A stretch of DNA of 64,000 nt from JAOPZW01 sp963789015 (GCA_963789015.1 CAWBIU010000003.1:62001-126000), one strand, 5' to 3'. Counted from the stretch's first letter, positions 1 through 9,353 are shown. The notes: generated by a model from the letters alone, not told the origin. Numbers and translations: made by a program.

Positions 1-333
1 CTCGCCAGCCCGGGGCTCGAGCGGCACCTGATCCAGGTGATGGAGAGCGGGCTGGCCTCCGACCTCACGGAGCGCTTCCTGGCCAGCGACGAGCTGCAGC
101 GGGTCGTGGCCCAGGTGGCGCAGAGCCCCGCCATGCGCGCCGCGATCGCGGAGAGCAGCGCGAGCCTGGCCGGCGAGCTCGCCGACGAGGTCCGGACACG
201 CACGGTGGCCGCGGACGACCGGGCGGAGCGCACCGCCCGCCGGCTGTTCCGGCGCAAGCCGATCGTCCGGGCCGGCCCGCCGCCGCCGGAGCCGGGGCCG
301 GAGCCGCCGCCGCCCGACGCCGTACCAGGGTGA
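1..333 (+). CDS. Hypothetical protein, C-terminal part (5' end outside window)
   Basis: The frame is open from base 1, so the gene begins upstream and only about 110 codons are seen. The visible part is Ala/Glu/Arg-rich and predicted helical, followed by a basic RRLFRRK stretch and a Pro/Glu-rich tail. There is no recognisable catalytic motif. Its TGA overlaps the GTG of the downstream RDD gene, so the two are probably co-translated and the protein may act at the membrane with it. I do not recognise the family. Confidence 0.6.
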   Translation, partial: LASPGLERHLIQVMESGLASDLTERFLASDELQRVVAQVAQSPAMRAAIAESSASLAGELADEVRTRTVAADDRAERTARRLFRRKPIVRAGPPPPEPGPEPPPPDAVPG

Positions 334-803
334 CGATGGACCGAGACGCGGCGCCGTACGCCGGCCTGGCGACACGCGGCGTGGCGATGGTGGTCGACGT
401 CGTGATCGTCAACGCGCTCGCGCTGACCACGACCAGTCTGCTCACCCTCGTGCTGTCGACGCTCATCCCGGGCGAGCAGTCGGCCGACGCCCCCACCGTC
501 CTCGCCACCGGGCTGGCCTGGCTCGTGTTCGAGGGCGGCTACTTCGTCTGCTTCTGGACGCTTCTCGGGCACACGCCGGGCATGCGCCTGATGCGCCTCG
601 AGGTCGTGACGACGGACGGCCGACGGATCGGCTTCGCCCGGGCGGTCGCCCGCCTCGCGGGGCTCGTCCTCGCCGCGATCCCACTCGGCGCGGGCTTCCT
701 CCTCTCGCTCGTCGACGACCGCCGCCAGGGCCTGCAGGACAAGGTCGCCGGCACGGTCGTCCTGTACACGCCGCCCCCCACCGCGGCGAGTTCACCCGCA
801 TGA
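330..803 (+). CDS. RDD family membrane protein
   Basis: This 157-residue protein matches the RDD family. It has an N-terminal arginine next to the first membrane segment (about residues 13-35), a second segment around residues 58-80 ending in the typical GHTPGMRLMRLEV turn, a third near residues 105-125, and an aspartate-rich LVDDRRQGLQDKVAGTVV end. RDD proteins are poorly defined; some work in ion or compatible-solute transport. The GTG start overlaps the upstream stop, which supports coupling. Confidence 0.85.
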   Translation: MTMDRDAAPYAGLATRGVAMVVDVVIVNALALTTTSLLTLVLSTLIPGEQSADAPTVLATGLAWLVFEGGYFVCFWTLLGHTPGMRLMRLEVVTTDGRRIGFARAVARLAGLVLAAIPLGAGFLLSLVDDRRQGLQDKVAGTVVLYTPPPTAASSPA

Positions 804-870
804 GGTGATGACCGTCGCCGGCGTGGCGTCGACCATCGTCGCGATCAGCCCCACGTCAGAAGGCGAGCGC

Positions 871-2313
871 ATGACCACCGCACTGCATGCCCGGACCACG
901 AGCGCCGGGACGGCGACCGACGAGCCGCGCGTCGCCGACGCCTTCGTCGCCTTCGGCATCACCGGCGACCTCGCGCGGGTGATGACCTTCCGCTCGCTGT
1001 ACCGGCTGGAGCGGCGCGGGCTGCTGAGCTGTCCGATCGTCGGCGTCGCGGTCGACGACTGGACGGTGGACGATCTGCGCGACCGCGCGCGGACGTCGAT
1101 CGCGGACGCCGGCGAGCCGATCGACGAGCGGGTCTTCGAGCGCTTCGCGTCGCGTCTGAGGTACGTCGCGGGCGACTTCGCCGACCCCGAGACCTTCGAG
1201 CGGGTCCGGGTCGCGCTCGACGGAGCGCGCACGCCGGTCTTCTACCTCGAGATCCCGCCGTTCCTGTTCGGGAACGTCGTCAAGGGCCTCGCCGACGCCG
1301 GCCTGACGAAGGGCGGCGCCCGCGTCGTCGTCGAGAAGCCGTTCGGCCACGACGTGACCTCGGCCCGCGCGCTGAACGACGAGGTCCACCAGTACCTCGA
1401 CGAGTCGCAGCTGTACCGGATCGATCACTTCCTGGGCAAGATGGGACTGGCCGAGATCCTCTACCTGCGCTTCGCGAACACGATCTTCGAGCCGATCTGG
1501 AACCGCTCGAACGTCGCGTCGGTCCAGATCACGATGGCCGAGAGCTTCGGCGTGGCCGATCGCGGGCACTTCTACGATCCGGTCGGCGCGCTGCGCGACG
1601 TGGTCGTCAACCACCTGATGCAGGTCGTGGCCGCGGCGGCCCTCGAGGCGCCGTCCGACCGCGACCCCACGACGATCAAGAACGCGCTGTACACGCTGTT
1701 CCGCGCCGTCCCGGACGCCGACCCGGCCCAGTACGTGCGCGGTCAGCACGACGGCTACCGCGCGATCGACGGCGTCGCCGACGATTCCACGACCGAGACC
1801 TACGCCGCGCTTCGCCTCGAGGTCGACAACTGGCGCTGGTCGGACGTGCCGTTCTACATCCGCACCGGCAAGCTGCTGCCCGTCACGCAGACCGAGCTGC
1901 GGCTCGTGTTCCGCAAGCCGCCGCGCCTGGGCTTCCACGCCGCGACGTCGCGGGGCCCCGAGCCCGACCAGCTCGTCGTCAGGCTCGATCCGACCACCGG
2001 CGTCCAGCTGCTCGTCGAGGCCCAGCACGCCGAGGGCGCCGAGCCCCGGCAGATCCACCTCGACATGGAGTTCGCCGACGAGGGCGGCGAGGGGGCGACG
2101 CCGTACGAGGTCCTGCTCCACGCGGCGATGCAGGGCGACAGCACGCGCTTCAAGCGCCAGGACAGCGTCGAGGAGACGTGGCGGATCATGCAGCCGCTGC
2201 TCGACGCGCCACCGCCCGTCCATCCCTACGCGCCGGGATCGTGGGGGCCGCCCGCCGCCGACCGCCTGCTCGCCGGCCACGGCCGCTGGCACGACCCGTG
2301 GGTGGCGTCATGA
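871..2313 (+). CDS. zwf: Glucose-6-phosphate 1-dehydrogenase
   Basis: It oxidises glucose 6-phosphate to 6-phosphogluconolactone with NAD(P)+, the entry to the oxidative pentose phosphate pathway. The 480-residue product has the Rossmann GITGDLAR motif (residues 29-36), EKPFGHD (154-160), the substrate motif RIDHFLGK (182-189) and a VVNHLMQ segment carrying the catalytic His near 247. The Lys usually found just after GDLA is replaced (ARVMTF), which I believe marks an actinobacterial subgroup. I chose the ATG at 871 because an AGAAGGCGAG ribosome site precedes it; an in-frame ATG at 805 gives a non-conserved extension. The stop overlaps the GH15 start. Confidence 0.93.
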   Translation: MTTALHARTTSAGTATDEPRVADAFVAFGITGDLARVMTFRSLYRLERRGLLSCPIVGVAVDDWTVDDLRDRARTSIADAGEPIDERVFERFASRLRYVAGDFADPETFERVRVALDGARTPVFYLEIPPFLFGNVVKGLADAGLTKGGARVVVEKPFGHDVTSARALNDEVHQYLDESQLYRIDHFLGKMGLAEILYLRFANTIFEPIWNRSNVASVQITMAESFGVADRGHFYDPVGALRDVVVNHLMQVVAAAALEAPSDRDPTTIKNALYTLFRAVPDADPAQYVRGQHDGYRAIDGVADDSTTETYAALRLEVDNWRWSDVPFYIRTGKLLPVTQTELRLVFRKPPRLGFHAATSRGPEPDQLVVRLDPTTGVQLLVEAQHAEGAEPRQIHLDMEFADEGGEGATPYEVLLHAAMQGDSTRFKRQDSVEETWRIMQPLLDAPPPVHPYAPGSWGPPAADRLLAGHGRWHDPWVAS

Positions 2314-4244
2314 GCGCGACGAAGGAGAAGAAGCGCCGTCCGACCGCGGCGAAGGCGGGCGCCGAGCCGGCCGCCATGCCGCAGAGCGCGGCGATGCCCT
2401 CGCCCTTCACGCCGATCGCCGACTACGCGTTCCTGTCGGACTGCCACACGGGCGCGTTGATCGCACCGGACGGGTCGATCGACTGGCTGTGCGTGCCTCG
2501 CTTCGACTCACCGAGCGTGTTCGGCGCGCTGCTCGACCGCCAGGCCGGGAGCTTCCGGCTCGGGCCGTTCGGGATCAACGTCCCCAACGCGCGGGAGTAC
2601 GAGCCCGGCACGAACACCCTGGTGACGACCTGGCACACGCCGAGCGGATGGGCCGTCATGCGCGACGCCCTGACGATGGGCCCGCGCGAGCGCGAGGACA
2701 CGATCACGCCGCACACGCGACCGCCGGCCGACGACGACGCCGACCACCTGCTGGTCCGCACGGTGTCGTGCATCGCGGGGACGATCGAGATCGAGCTCGT
2801 CTGCGAGCCGGTGTTCGACTACGGGAGCATGGCCGCCGACTGGACGCTGGTCGGCGAGGACCGCCACACGGCGGATGCGACGGCGAACGGGCTCACGATC
2901 CGGTTGCGCACGGACATGGCGATGGGAATCGAGGGCAATCGCGTCCGTGCCCGCCACACCCTGCGCGAGGGCGAGCAGCTGTACTGCGCGATCTCCTGGG
3001 CCGAGGGCCTCGCGGGCCCCGCCGACGCGGACGAGGCGTTCGAGCGCCTGGAGGCGACGACGCGCTTCTGGCGCGGCTGGCTCGGGCGCGCGCGCATCCC
3101 CGACCATCGCTGGCGCGGCGCGCTGCAGCGCTCGGCGCTGGCCATCAAGGGCCTCACGTACATGCCGACGGGGGCGACCGTGGCCGCGCTCACGACCTCG
3201 CTGCCCGAGACGCCCGGCGGCGAGCGCAACTGGGACTACCGCTACACCTGGATCCGCGACTCGACGTTCACCCTGCAGGCGCTGCACTGGATGAACCTCG
3301 ACTGGGAGGCCGACGAGTTCATGCAGTTCGTCGCCGACCTCGAGCCCGACGCCGACGGATCGCTGCAGATCATGTACGGGATCGACGGCCGCCGCGACCT
3401 GACGGAGACGACTCGCGACGACCTGTCCGGCTACGCCGGCGCGCGCCCCGTGCGGGTCGGCAACGGCGCCTTCGACCAGCGCCAGAACGACGTCTACGGC
3501 GCGGCGCTGGACTCGATCCTCCTGCACACCCGGCGCAGCGAGCGCCTGCCGCGCCGGCTGTGGCCGATCGTGCAGGCCCAGGCCGAGTGCGCGACGAAGG
3601 TCTGGCGCCAGCCGGACCAGGGGATCTGGGAGGCGCGCGGCAAGCCGCAGCACTACGTCTCGTCCAAGCTCATGTGCTGGGTCGCGCTCGATCGTGCGGC
3701 GAAGCTCGCTGCGATCCGCGGCGACCGCGAGCTCGAGGCAACGTGGGCGGGCACGGCCGAGGAGATCCGCGCGGACATCCTCGAGCATGGCACCGACGAC
3801 CGCGGCGTCCTGCGCCAGCACTACGCGACCGACGCGCTCGACGCATCGACGCTCCTGGCCGCGTTGTTCGGCTTCCTGCCGCAGGACGACAAGCGGCTGC
3901 ACAACAGCGTGCTCGCGATCGCCGACGAGCTCACCGAGCACGGCTTCGTGCTGCGCTACCGCACCGACGAGACCGACGACGGCCTGTCGGGCAAGGAGGG
4001 GACGTTCCTGATCTGCTCCTTCTGGCTCGTGTCGGCGCTGGCGGTCGTCGGCGAGATGCAGCGGGCCCGCGACATGATGGAGCGCCTGCTGCGCGAGGCG
4101 TCGCCGCTCGGCCTCTACGCCGAGGAGTTCGACGCCGACACGAGCCGGCACCTCGGCAACTTCCCGCAGGCCTTCTCCCACCTCGCCCTGATCGAGGCGG
4201 CCGCGCGGATCATCGTCGCCGAACGGCTGGAGGAACTCACATGA
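2310..4244 (+). CDS. Glycoside hydrolase family 15 protein (glucoamylase/trehalase type)
   Basis: The 644-residue protein starts with about 30 basic, low-complexity residues. The GH15-associated N-terminal domain follows (IADYAFLSDCHTGALIAP, then DGSIDWLCVPRFDSPSVFG), and then an (alpha/alpha)6 barrel with GERNWDYRYTWIRDS near residue 304 and LYAEEFD near 603. Family members hydrolyse terminal alpha-glucosidic bonds of starch fragments or trehalose, and the actinobacterial subgroup includes trehalases. There is no signal peptide, so it is cytoplasmic. ATGA overlap with zwf suggests that the released glucose feeds the downstream oxidation steps. The exact substrate cannot be told from sequence. 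Confidence 0.88.
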   Translation: MSATKEKKRRPTAAKAGAEPAAMPQSAAMPSPFTPIADYAFLSDCHTGALIAPDGSIDWLCVPRFDSPSVFGALLDRQAGSFRLGPFGINVPNAREYEPGTNTLVTTWHTPSGWAVMRDALTMGPREREDTITPHTRPPADDDADHLLVRTVSCIAGTIEIELVCEPVFDYGSMAADWTLVGEDRHTADATANGLTIRLRTDMAMGIEGNRVRARHTLREGEQLYCAISWAEGLAGPADADEAFERLEATTRFWRGWLGRARIPDHRWRGALQRSALAIKGLTYMPTGATVAALTTSLPETPGGERNWDYRYTWIRDSTFTLQALHWMNLDWEADEFMQFVADLEPDADGSLQIMYGIDGRRDLTETTRDDLSGYAGARPVRVGNGAFDQRQNDVYGAALDSILLHTRRSERLPRRLWPIVQAQAECATKVWRQPDQGIWEARGKPQHYVSSKLMCWVALDRAAKLAAIRGDRELEATWAGTAEEIRADILEHGTDDRGVLRQHYATDALDASTLLAALFGFLPQDDKRLHNSVLAIADELTEHGFVLRYRTDETDDGLSGKEGTFLICSFWLVSALAVVGEMQRARDMMERLLREASPLGLYAEEFDADTSRHLGNFPQAFSHLALIEAAARIIVAERLEELT

Positions 4245-5833
4245 ACTCGTACGACGTCATCATCATCGGCACCGGCGCCGGGGGCGGGACCCTCGCGCGG
4301 TACCTCGCCCCGTCGGGCAAGCGGATCCTCGTGCTCGAGCGCGGCGACTGGCTGCCGCGCGAACCGGCGAACTGGTCCGCCCACGACGTCTTCGCCGACA
4401 ACCGCTACGTCTCGCCCGAGACGTGGTTCGACAGCGACGGGAAGCCCTTCCAGCCGCAGGTGCACTACTTCGTCGGAGGCGCGACCAAGCTCTACGGCGC
4501 GGCCCTGTACCGCCTGCGCAAGGAGGACTTCGGCGAGCTGCGCCACGTCGACGGGATGTCGCCCGCGTGGCCCATCTCCTACGAGGAGATGGAGCCGTAC
4601 TACACGATGGCCGAGCAGCTCTACCAGGTGCATGGGGCGCGCGGCGAGGACCCGACCGAGCCGCCGGCGAGCGCCCCGTACCCGTTCCCCGCGGTCAGCC
4701 ACGAGCCGCGCATCCAGCAGCTCTCCGACGACCTCGAGGCGGCCGGGCACCGGCCCTTCCACGCCCCGTGCGGCGTGATGCTGCGCGAGGACGACATGCC
4801 GCACAGCGCGTGCGTGCGCTGCGCGACGTGCGACGGCTTCCCGTGCCTGGTCCACGCGAAGTCCGACGCCGAGGTGCTCGGCATGCGCCCAGCGCTCGAG
4901 CACCCGAACGTCACGATGCTCACCAACGCGGAGGCCGTCGGCCTGGAGACGAACGCGGCGGGGACGGCGGTGACGCAGGTGCTCGTCGATCACAACGGGA
5001 TCACCGAGACGTACGCCGCCGACCTCGTCGTCGTGTCCTGCGGCGCGTCGAACAGCGCCAAGCTGCTGCTCGCTTCGGCCAGCGACGCCCACCCGCACGG
5101 TCTGGCCAACGGATCGGACATGGTCGGGCGCAACTACATGTTCCACAACAGCCAGGCCGTGCTGGCGCTGTCCAAGGAGCCCAACCCGACGGTCTTCCAG
5201 AAGACGCTGGGTCTCAACGACTTCTACTTCGGCACGGATGAGATCGACCACCCGCTCGGCAACATCCAGATGGTCGGCAAGTCCTCGGCCGAGATGTACC
5301 GCGGCGAGAAGCCGATCCAGACGAAGCTCGCCCCCGAGTGGACGCTGCGCGACGTGGCGAACCACGCGGTCGACTTCTGGCTGTCGACCGAGGACCTGCC
5401 GCGCCTGGAGAACCGGGTGACGCTGCGGCGCGACGGGCGCATCGCGATCGCCTACGAGCCGTCGAACGACCTGCCCAAGAAGGAGCTGCTGCACCAGCTC
5501 AAGGGGATGCTCGGGGCGCTCGGGATGCACCACGGCCACCTCGTCCCGCGCCACGCGTACCTCAAGAACGACATCCCCGTCGCGGGGGTGGCGCACCAGG
5601 CCGGCACCTGCCGCTTCGGCCGCGACCCGGCGACCTCGGTGCTGAACACCGACTGCCGGGCGCACGAGGTCGACAACCTCTACGTCGTCGACACGAGCTT
5701 CTTCCCGAGCATCGGCGCGGTGAACCCGGCGCTGACCGCGATGGCGAACGCGACGCGGGTCGGCGACCACCTGCTCGAGCGCCTCGGCGTCCGCCAGCGC
5801 CGCCAGGCCCTCCAGGAGGCCACCCATGCCTGA
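4241..5833 (+). CDS. GMC family FAD-dependent oxidoreductase with a cysteine cluster
   Basis: The 530-residue flavoenzyme has an N-terminal FAD-binding motif (DVIIIGTGAGGGTLARYLA), a GGATKLYGAA flavin-contact loop and the GMC C-terminal domain with VAHQAGTCRFG (His near 452) and the conserved NPALT. GMC enzymes oxidise alcohols or sugars. Around residues 190-201 lies CVRCATCDGFPC, a C-x2-C-x2-C-x4-C set that resembles an iron-sulfur site and would allow electron transfer to an acceptor other than oxygen. It is translationally coupled to the GH15 gene and overlaps the NDH-2-like gene, so a quinone-linked sugar dehydrogenase is plausible. Confidence 0.87.
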   Translation: MNSYDVIIIGTGAGGGTLARYLAPSGKRILVLERGDWLPREPANWSAHDVFADNRYVSPETWFDSDGKPFQPQVHYFVGGATKLYGAALYRLRKEDFGELRHVDGMSPAWPISYEEMEPYYTMAEQLYQVHGARGEDPTEPPASAPYPFPAVSHEPRIQQLSDDLEAAGHRPFHAPCGVMLREDDMPHSACVRCATCDGFPCLVHAKSDAEVLGMRPALEHPNVTMLTNAEAVGLETNAAGTAVTQVLVDHNGITETYAADLVVVSCGASNSAKLLLASASDAHPHGLANGSDMVGRNYMFHNSQAVLALSKEPNPTVFQKTLGLNDFYFGTDEIDHPLGNIQMVGKSSAEMYRGEKPIQTKLAPEWTLRDVANHAVDFWLSTEDLPRLENRVTLRRDGRIAIAYEPSNDLPKKELLHQLKGMLGALGMHHGHLVPRHAYLKNDIPVAGVAHQAGTCRFGRDPATSVLNTDCRAHEVDNLYVVDTSFFPSIGAVNPALTAMANATRVGDHLLERLGVRQRRQALQEATHA

Positions 5834-7160
5834 CCGCGACACCGGCCTGCACGTCGTCGTGGTGGGCGGCGGCTTCGCCGGGCTCGGCTGCGCCCGGCGG
5901 CTCGCGCGACGCGACGACGTCCGCGTCACGCTGATCGACCGCAACAACCATCACCAGTTCCAGCCGCTGCTCTACCAGGTGGCGACCTCGCAGGTCACGC
6001 CCAGCCACATCGCGTTCTCCCTGCGCAAGCTGTTCCGCCGGCACCCCAACGTCGACGTGAAGATGGCCGAGGTCGCGGAGGTGGACCCCGCCGCGCGCAC
6101 CGTCGTGACGCGTGACGGGCAGCGCCACACCGGCGACGTGCTCGTCCTGGCCGCGGGGTCGCGGCCGAACTTCTTCCACACCGAGGGCGCCGAGCGCCAC
6201 GCCTTCCCGCTGTACTCGCTCGAGGACGCCGTCCGCCTGCGCTCGCGCATCATCGGCGTGTTCGAGGCGGCCGACCGCCACCCCGAGCTGATCGAGCGCG
6301 GCGCCCTGACGTTCGTCGTCGTCGGCGGCGGGCCGACCGGCGTGGAGATGGCCGGCGCGCTCGCGGACCTGATCCAGGACACGATGACGGACGAGTACCG
6401 CGACCTCGACGTCGCGGCGGCGCGCATCCACCTCGTCGACCTCGGCGACGCCCTCCTCGGCCCGTTCTCCGACAAGGCCCATGACTACGTCGCGAAGGTC
6501 CTCGCGCGCAAGGACGTCGACGTCCATCTCGGCGTCGCCGTCAAGGAGGTCGGGCCCGGCCATGTGAAGCTGGCCGACGGCTCGACGATCCTGACGCGGT
6601 GCGTCATCTGGGGCGGCGGCATCATGGCGCCGGAGGTGGCGGCCGCCGAGACGCTGCCGCACGGGCACGGGGGCCGCATCGAGGTCCTGCCCGACCTGTC
6701 CGTCGAGGGCGTGCCGGGCTTCTACGCCGTCGGGGACGTCGCCAACATCCCCGGCTCGGGCGGGGAGGCGCTGCCTCAGCTCGGATCGGTTGCGCTGCAG
6801 AGCGGCGCGTGGGCGGCCGGCAACATCATCGCGGGGCTGGCGGGCGAGCCGAGCCGTCCCTTCCAGTACCACGACAAGGGCATCATGGCGATGATCGGGC
6901 GCGGGGCCGCGATCGCCGAGGTCGGGGCGCGCCGCCGCGAGCTGCACGGCGTCGCGGCCTTCGGCGCGTGGCTCGGCGTGCACGCGATCCTCATGACCGG
7001 CGTCCGCAACCGGATCGAGGCGTTCGTGGACTGGGGCTGGGCCTACCTCACGCGCAGCCGCGGGCCCCAGGTGCTCGATCGTCTGGACGTCGCGCGGATC
7101 GACGACGACGAGAGCGCCGGCGCTGCCGACTCCGAGCCGCGGATGACGACGCCGGCCTGA
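5826..7160 (+). CDS. NAD(P)/FAD-dependent oxidoreductase, type II NADH dehydrogenase-like
   Basis: The 444-residue protein has an FAD Rossmann motif (VVVVGGGFAGLGCARRLA), the NDH-2 signature DRNNHHQFQPLLYQVAT, a second dinucleotide fold (FVVVGGGPTGVEMAGALA, about 160-178) and a third FAD contact (YAVGDVAN). NDH-2 enzymes pass electrons from NADH to membrane quinone without pumping protons. The C-terminal region has the family's amphipathic membrane-associating stretch ending in WGWAYLTRSRG. It overlaps the GMC gene by 8 bases, closing an operon that could couple sugar oxidation to the respiratory chain. Confidence 0.87.
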   Translation: MPDRDTGLHVVVVGGGFAGLGCARRLARRDDVRVTLIDRNNHHQFQPLLYQVATSQVTPSHIAFSLRKLFRRHPNVDVKMAEVAEVDPAARTVVTRDGQRHTGDVLVLAAGSRPNFFHTEGAERHAFPLYSLEDAVRLRSRIIGVFEAADRHPELIERGALTFVVVGGGPTGVEMAGALADLIQDTMTDEYRDLDVAAARIHLVDLGDALLGPFSDKAHDYVAKVLARKDVDVHLGVAVKEVGPGHVKLADGSTILTRCVIWGGGIMAPEVAAAETLPHGHGGRIEVLPDLSVEGVPGFYAVGDVANIPGSGGEALPQLGSVALQSGAWAAGNIIAGLAGEPSRPFQYHDKGIMAMIGRGAAIAEVGARRRELHGVAAFGAWLGVHAILMTGVRNRIEAFVDWGWAYLTRSRGPQVLDRLDVARIDDDESAGAADSEPRMTTPA

Positions 7161-7169
7161 GGGCGGGCT

Positions 7170-7192
7170 CGCCGCGCCGTCAGCCCGCGGCG
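7170..7192. terminator. Possible terminator hairpin between converging genes
   Basis: CGCCGCG (7170-7176) and CGCGGCG (7186-7192) form a 7-bp GC stem with a 9-base loop just after the NDH-2-like stop. It runs into the end of the converging small gene. There is no T tract, which is common in high-GC actinobacteria, so the call rests on position and stem only. Confidence 0.3.
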
Positions 7193-7413
7193 CGCGATCC
7201 CGGCTTCGTCTCGCCGTCCTGCGCGGTCTGCGCGAGCAGCTCCGCGACGCGGGGCGCGAGGCCACGGTCCGCCGTCAGCCGCTCGTTCTCGGCGCGGAGC
7301 GCCACGTTCTCGCGCCTCAGCACGGCCGACGTCCGCCGCTCCTCGGCGAGGTCGGCCGCCAGGGCGCGCATCGCGCGCAGCGCGCGGGCGGCGGTCTCGG
7401 TCGGATCCGGCAT
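7180..7413 (-). CDS. Small coiled-coil protein, unknown function
   Basis: This 77-residue protein begins MPDPTETAARALRAMRALA and continues with a heptad-rich helix (residues about 15-50, ending ENVALRAENERLTADR) typical of a short coiled coil. The ATG at 7413 is chosen because the upstream in-frame extension is arginine/proline-rich shadow sequence. It has no enzyme motif. It converges on the NDH-2-like gene. Dimeric scaffold or regulator is a guess only. Confidence 0.5.
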   Translation of the reverse strand: MPDPTETAARALRAMRALAADLAEERRTSAVLRRENVALRAENERLTADRGLAPRVAELLAQTAQDGETKPGSRAAG

Positions 7414-7465
7414 GGCGCGACGACCGTCCCACGGGCGCTGCCGCCGGGCAATGGGGTGGACCCGC

Positions 7466-7824
7466 CTATTCTCGTGCGTGCGCTCGGGCGTGCGCACCAC
7501 CGCCCCGGGCGGAGAGGGTGCCGGGGCGCTCACCACCCGGCCGAGCGAGGGCGCGCCGCCGCAGCGTCCGCTGGACGAGGAGGGTCGCGCAGCCGCCGGC
7601 GATCAGCATCGCGACATTGATCGCGAGCACCAGTGCCGCCCCCAGGGCCTTCGACATCTCGCCGACCGCGGCGGCGACGCCGAGGTACGCGGAGGCCGGG
7701 ATCGCGCGCTCCCCGACCCCGCGTCGTCGGTGCGCATCACGTGCCGTGCGCCGGGCATCCGGTCGAGCTCGTCGGCCACCTCAGCGATCACCGGCCGGCT
7801 GCCGAAGACACGCAGGTGCAGCAC
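7466..7824 (-). pseudogene. Collapsed DUF389 family membrane protein remnant
   Basis: Reading from a GTG at 7824, the first 35 codons give the DUF389 N-terminus (MLHLRVFGSRPVIAEVADEL, then DRMPGARHV). Around 7700-7725 the frame changes, and the rest reads as the DUF389 C-terminus (IPASAYLGVAAAVGEMSKAL, then a TM helix and ATLLVQRTLRRRALA) ending at 7466. Intact DUF389 proteins are over 300 residues with several membrane helices; here the whole middle is missing and the two ends are in different frames. It is divergent from the ClC gene. Confidence 0.7.
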
Positions 7825-7958
7825 GGCGACACGCTGGGCGCGGCGTGCCCGGGCGGCATCACCTGCTTGGGGTGACGACCGCGCGCATGAGGCTGACTAG
7901 CGTCCGGTCATCAGTTCCTCGAGCCGTGTCCGCCCATCTCCCCGAGCGGGGACGTCGC

Positions 7959-9344
7959 ATGCCGGCTGACGCGGGCTCGGCGCCACCCACGGCCGCGCAG
8001 GCCCCGCAGGGCAGGGCGATGCTCGGGATCCTCGCCCTGGCCGCCGCCATCGGTGTGGTCGTGTCCTTGGCCACGTGGTGCTTCCTGGAGCTGATCAACC
8101 AGCTCGAGGTCGGGGTCTATCAGGACCTTCCGAAGACCGTCGGGTACGGCGACGGCGCTCCGTGGTGGTGGTCGCTCCCCATCTGCGCGATCGCCGGACT
8201 GATCACCGCCCTCGCGATCATGCGCCTGCCCGGCTCCGGCGGGCACCTCCCCGCGCACGGCCTCGAGCCGAGCCCCACGCAGCCGGTGGAGCTTCCGGGC
8301 GTCATTCTCGCGGCCCTCGCGAGCGTCGGGCTCGGCCTCGTTCTCGGGCCGGAGGCGCCGCTGCTCGCGCTCGGCAGCGGCCTCGGCATCCTCGCGGTCC
8401 ATCTCGCCCGCCGGGATGCGCCGCCGCAGGTCGTGACGGTCGCGGCGGCGGCCGGCAGCTTCGCGGCGTTTTCGTTCCTGTTCGACGCTCCGGTGATCGC
8501 CGCGGTGATCCTCATCGAGGCGACGGGGCTCGGCGGCAAGCAGCTGCCGCTCGTGCTGATCCCCGGCCTGCTGGCCGCGGGCATCGGATCGCTCGTGTCG
8601 ATCGGCTTGGGGGCGTTCACCGGTCTGAGCACAAGCGCGTACGCCATCGAGGCGCTGACGCTGCCGGACTTCGTGCGGCCCACGTTCATCGACTTCGTCT
8701 GGACGATCGCGCTCGCGCTCGGCGTGGCCGTCGGATGCGTGGTCATCGGCCTGGTCGGGCGCGCCGTGTCCCCGGTCGTCGCGCGGCGGCCGCTCGTCCA
8801 CATCCCGCTCGCCGGGCTGATCGTGGCCGGCCTGGCGATCGCCTTCTCGCAGGTGACCGACCACGGCGTCGACCAGGTGCTGTTCTCCGGCGAGACCGCG
8901 CTCGGGCCGCTCACGGCGAACCCCGGCGAATGGTCGGTCGGGGCGCTCGGCGCCCTCATCGCGTTCAAGGGCCTCGCCTGGGGGATCTCGCTCGGGAGCT
9001 TCCGGGGCGGTCCCACCTTCCCCGCGATGTTCCTGGGCGCGGCGGCGGGCATGATGGCGTCCTACCTGCCCGGGTTCGACCTCACCGCGGCGGTCGCCGT
9101 GGGGTTGGCCGCCGCGGTGACGGCCGTCCTGCGCCTCCCGCTCTCGGCCGTCGTGCTCGCCAGCCTGCTCACCGCGAAGGCCGGCCTGACCACGACGCCG
9201 CTGGTCATCGTGGGCGTGGTCGTCGCCTACCTCGCGACGATCGCCCTCTCCGCCCGGCTCGGGGGCGGGTCGCCCGCCGCCCCGGCGGCGGCCGGCGCGA
9301 CGCCGGCCGGACCTGAGCCCGCGCCCGCGCTGACGCAGCACTGA
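7959..9344 (+). CDS. ClC family chloride channel / H+/Cl- exchanger
   Basis: The 461-residue polytopic protein carries the ClC hallmarks: LVLGPEAPLLALGSGLG (the GxEGP-type loop, with the gating Glu near residue 132), FLFDAPVIAAVILIEATG, and SFRGGPTFPAMFLGAAAG (the GxFxP-type loop). The small side chains around the Glu differ from the textbook GREGP, so ion selectivity is uncertain. The ATG at 7959 follows a GAGCGGGGA ribosome site. It lies back to back with the DUF389 remnant and just ahead of the DUF4239 gene. Role: anion homeostasis at the membrane. Confidence 0.88.
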   Translation: MPADAGSAPPTAAQAPQGRAMLGILALAAAIGVVVSLATWCFLELINQLEVGVYQDLPKTVGYGDGAPWWWSLPICAIAGLITALAIMRLPGSGGHLPAHGLEPSPTQPVELPGVILAALASVGLGLVLGPEAPLLALGSGLGILAVHLARRDAPPQVVTVAAAAGSFAAFSFLFDAPVIAAVILIEATGLGGKQLPLVLIPGLLAAGIGSLVSIGLGAFTGLSTSAYAIEALTLPDFVRPTFIDFVWTIALALGVAVGCVVIGLVGRAVSPVVARRPLVHIPLAGLIVAGLAIAFSQVTDHGVDQVLFSGETALGPLTANPGEWSVGALGALIAFKGLAWGISLGSFRGGPTFPAMFLGAAAGMMASYLPGFDLTAAVAVGLAAAVTAVLRLPLSAVVLASLLTAKAGLTTTPLVIVGVVVAYLATIALSARLGGGSPAAPAAAGATPAGPEPAPALTQH

Positions 9345-9353
9345 GATGGCCGG

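Noticed and set aside
856..2292. Minus-strand frame opposite zwf
   Set aside because: Shadow; zwf has complete catalytic motifs on the plus strand.
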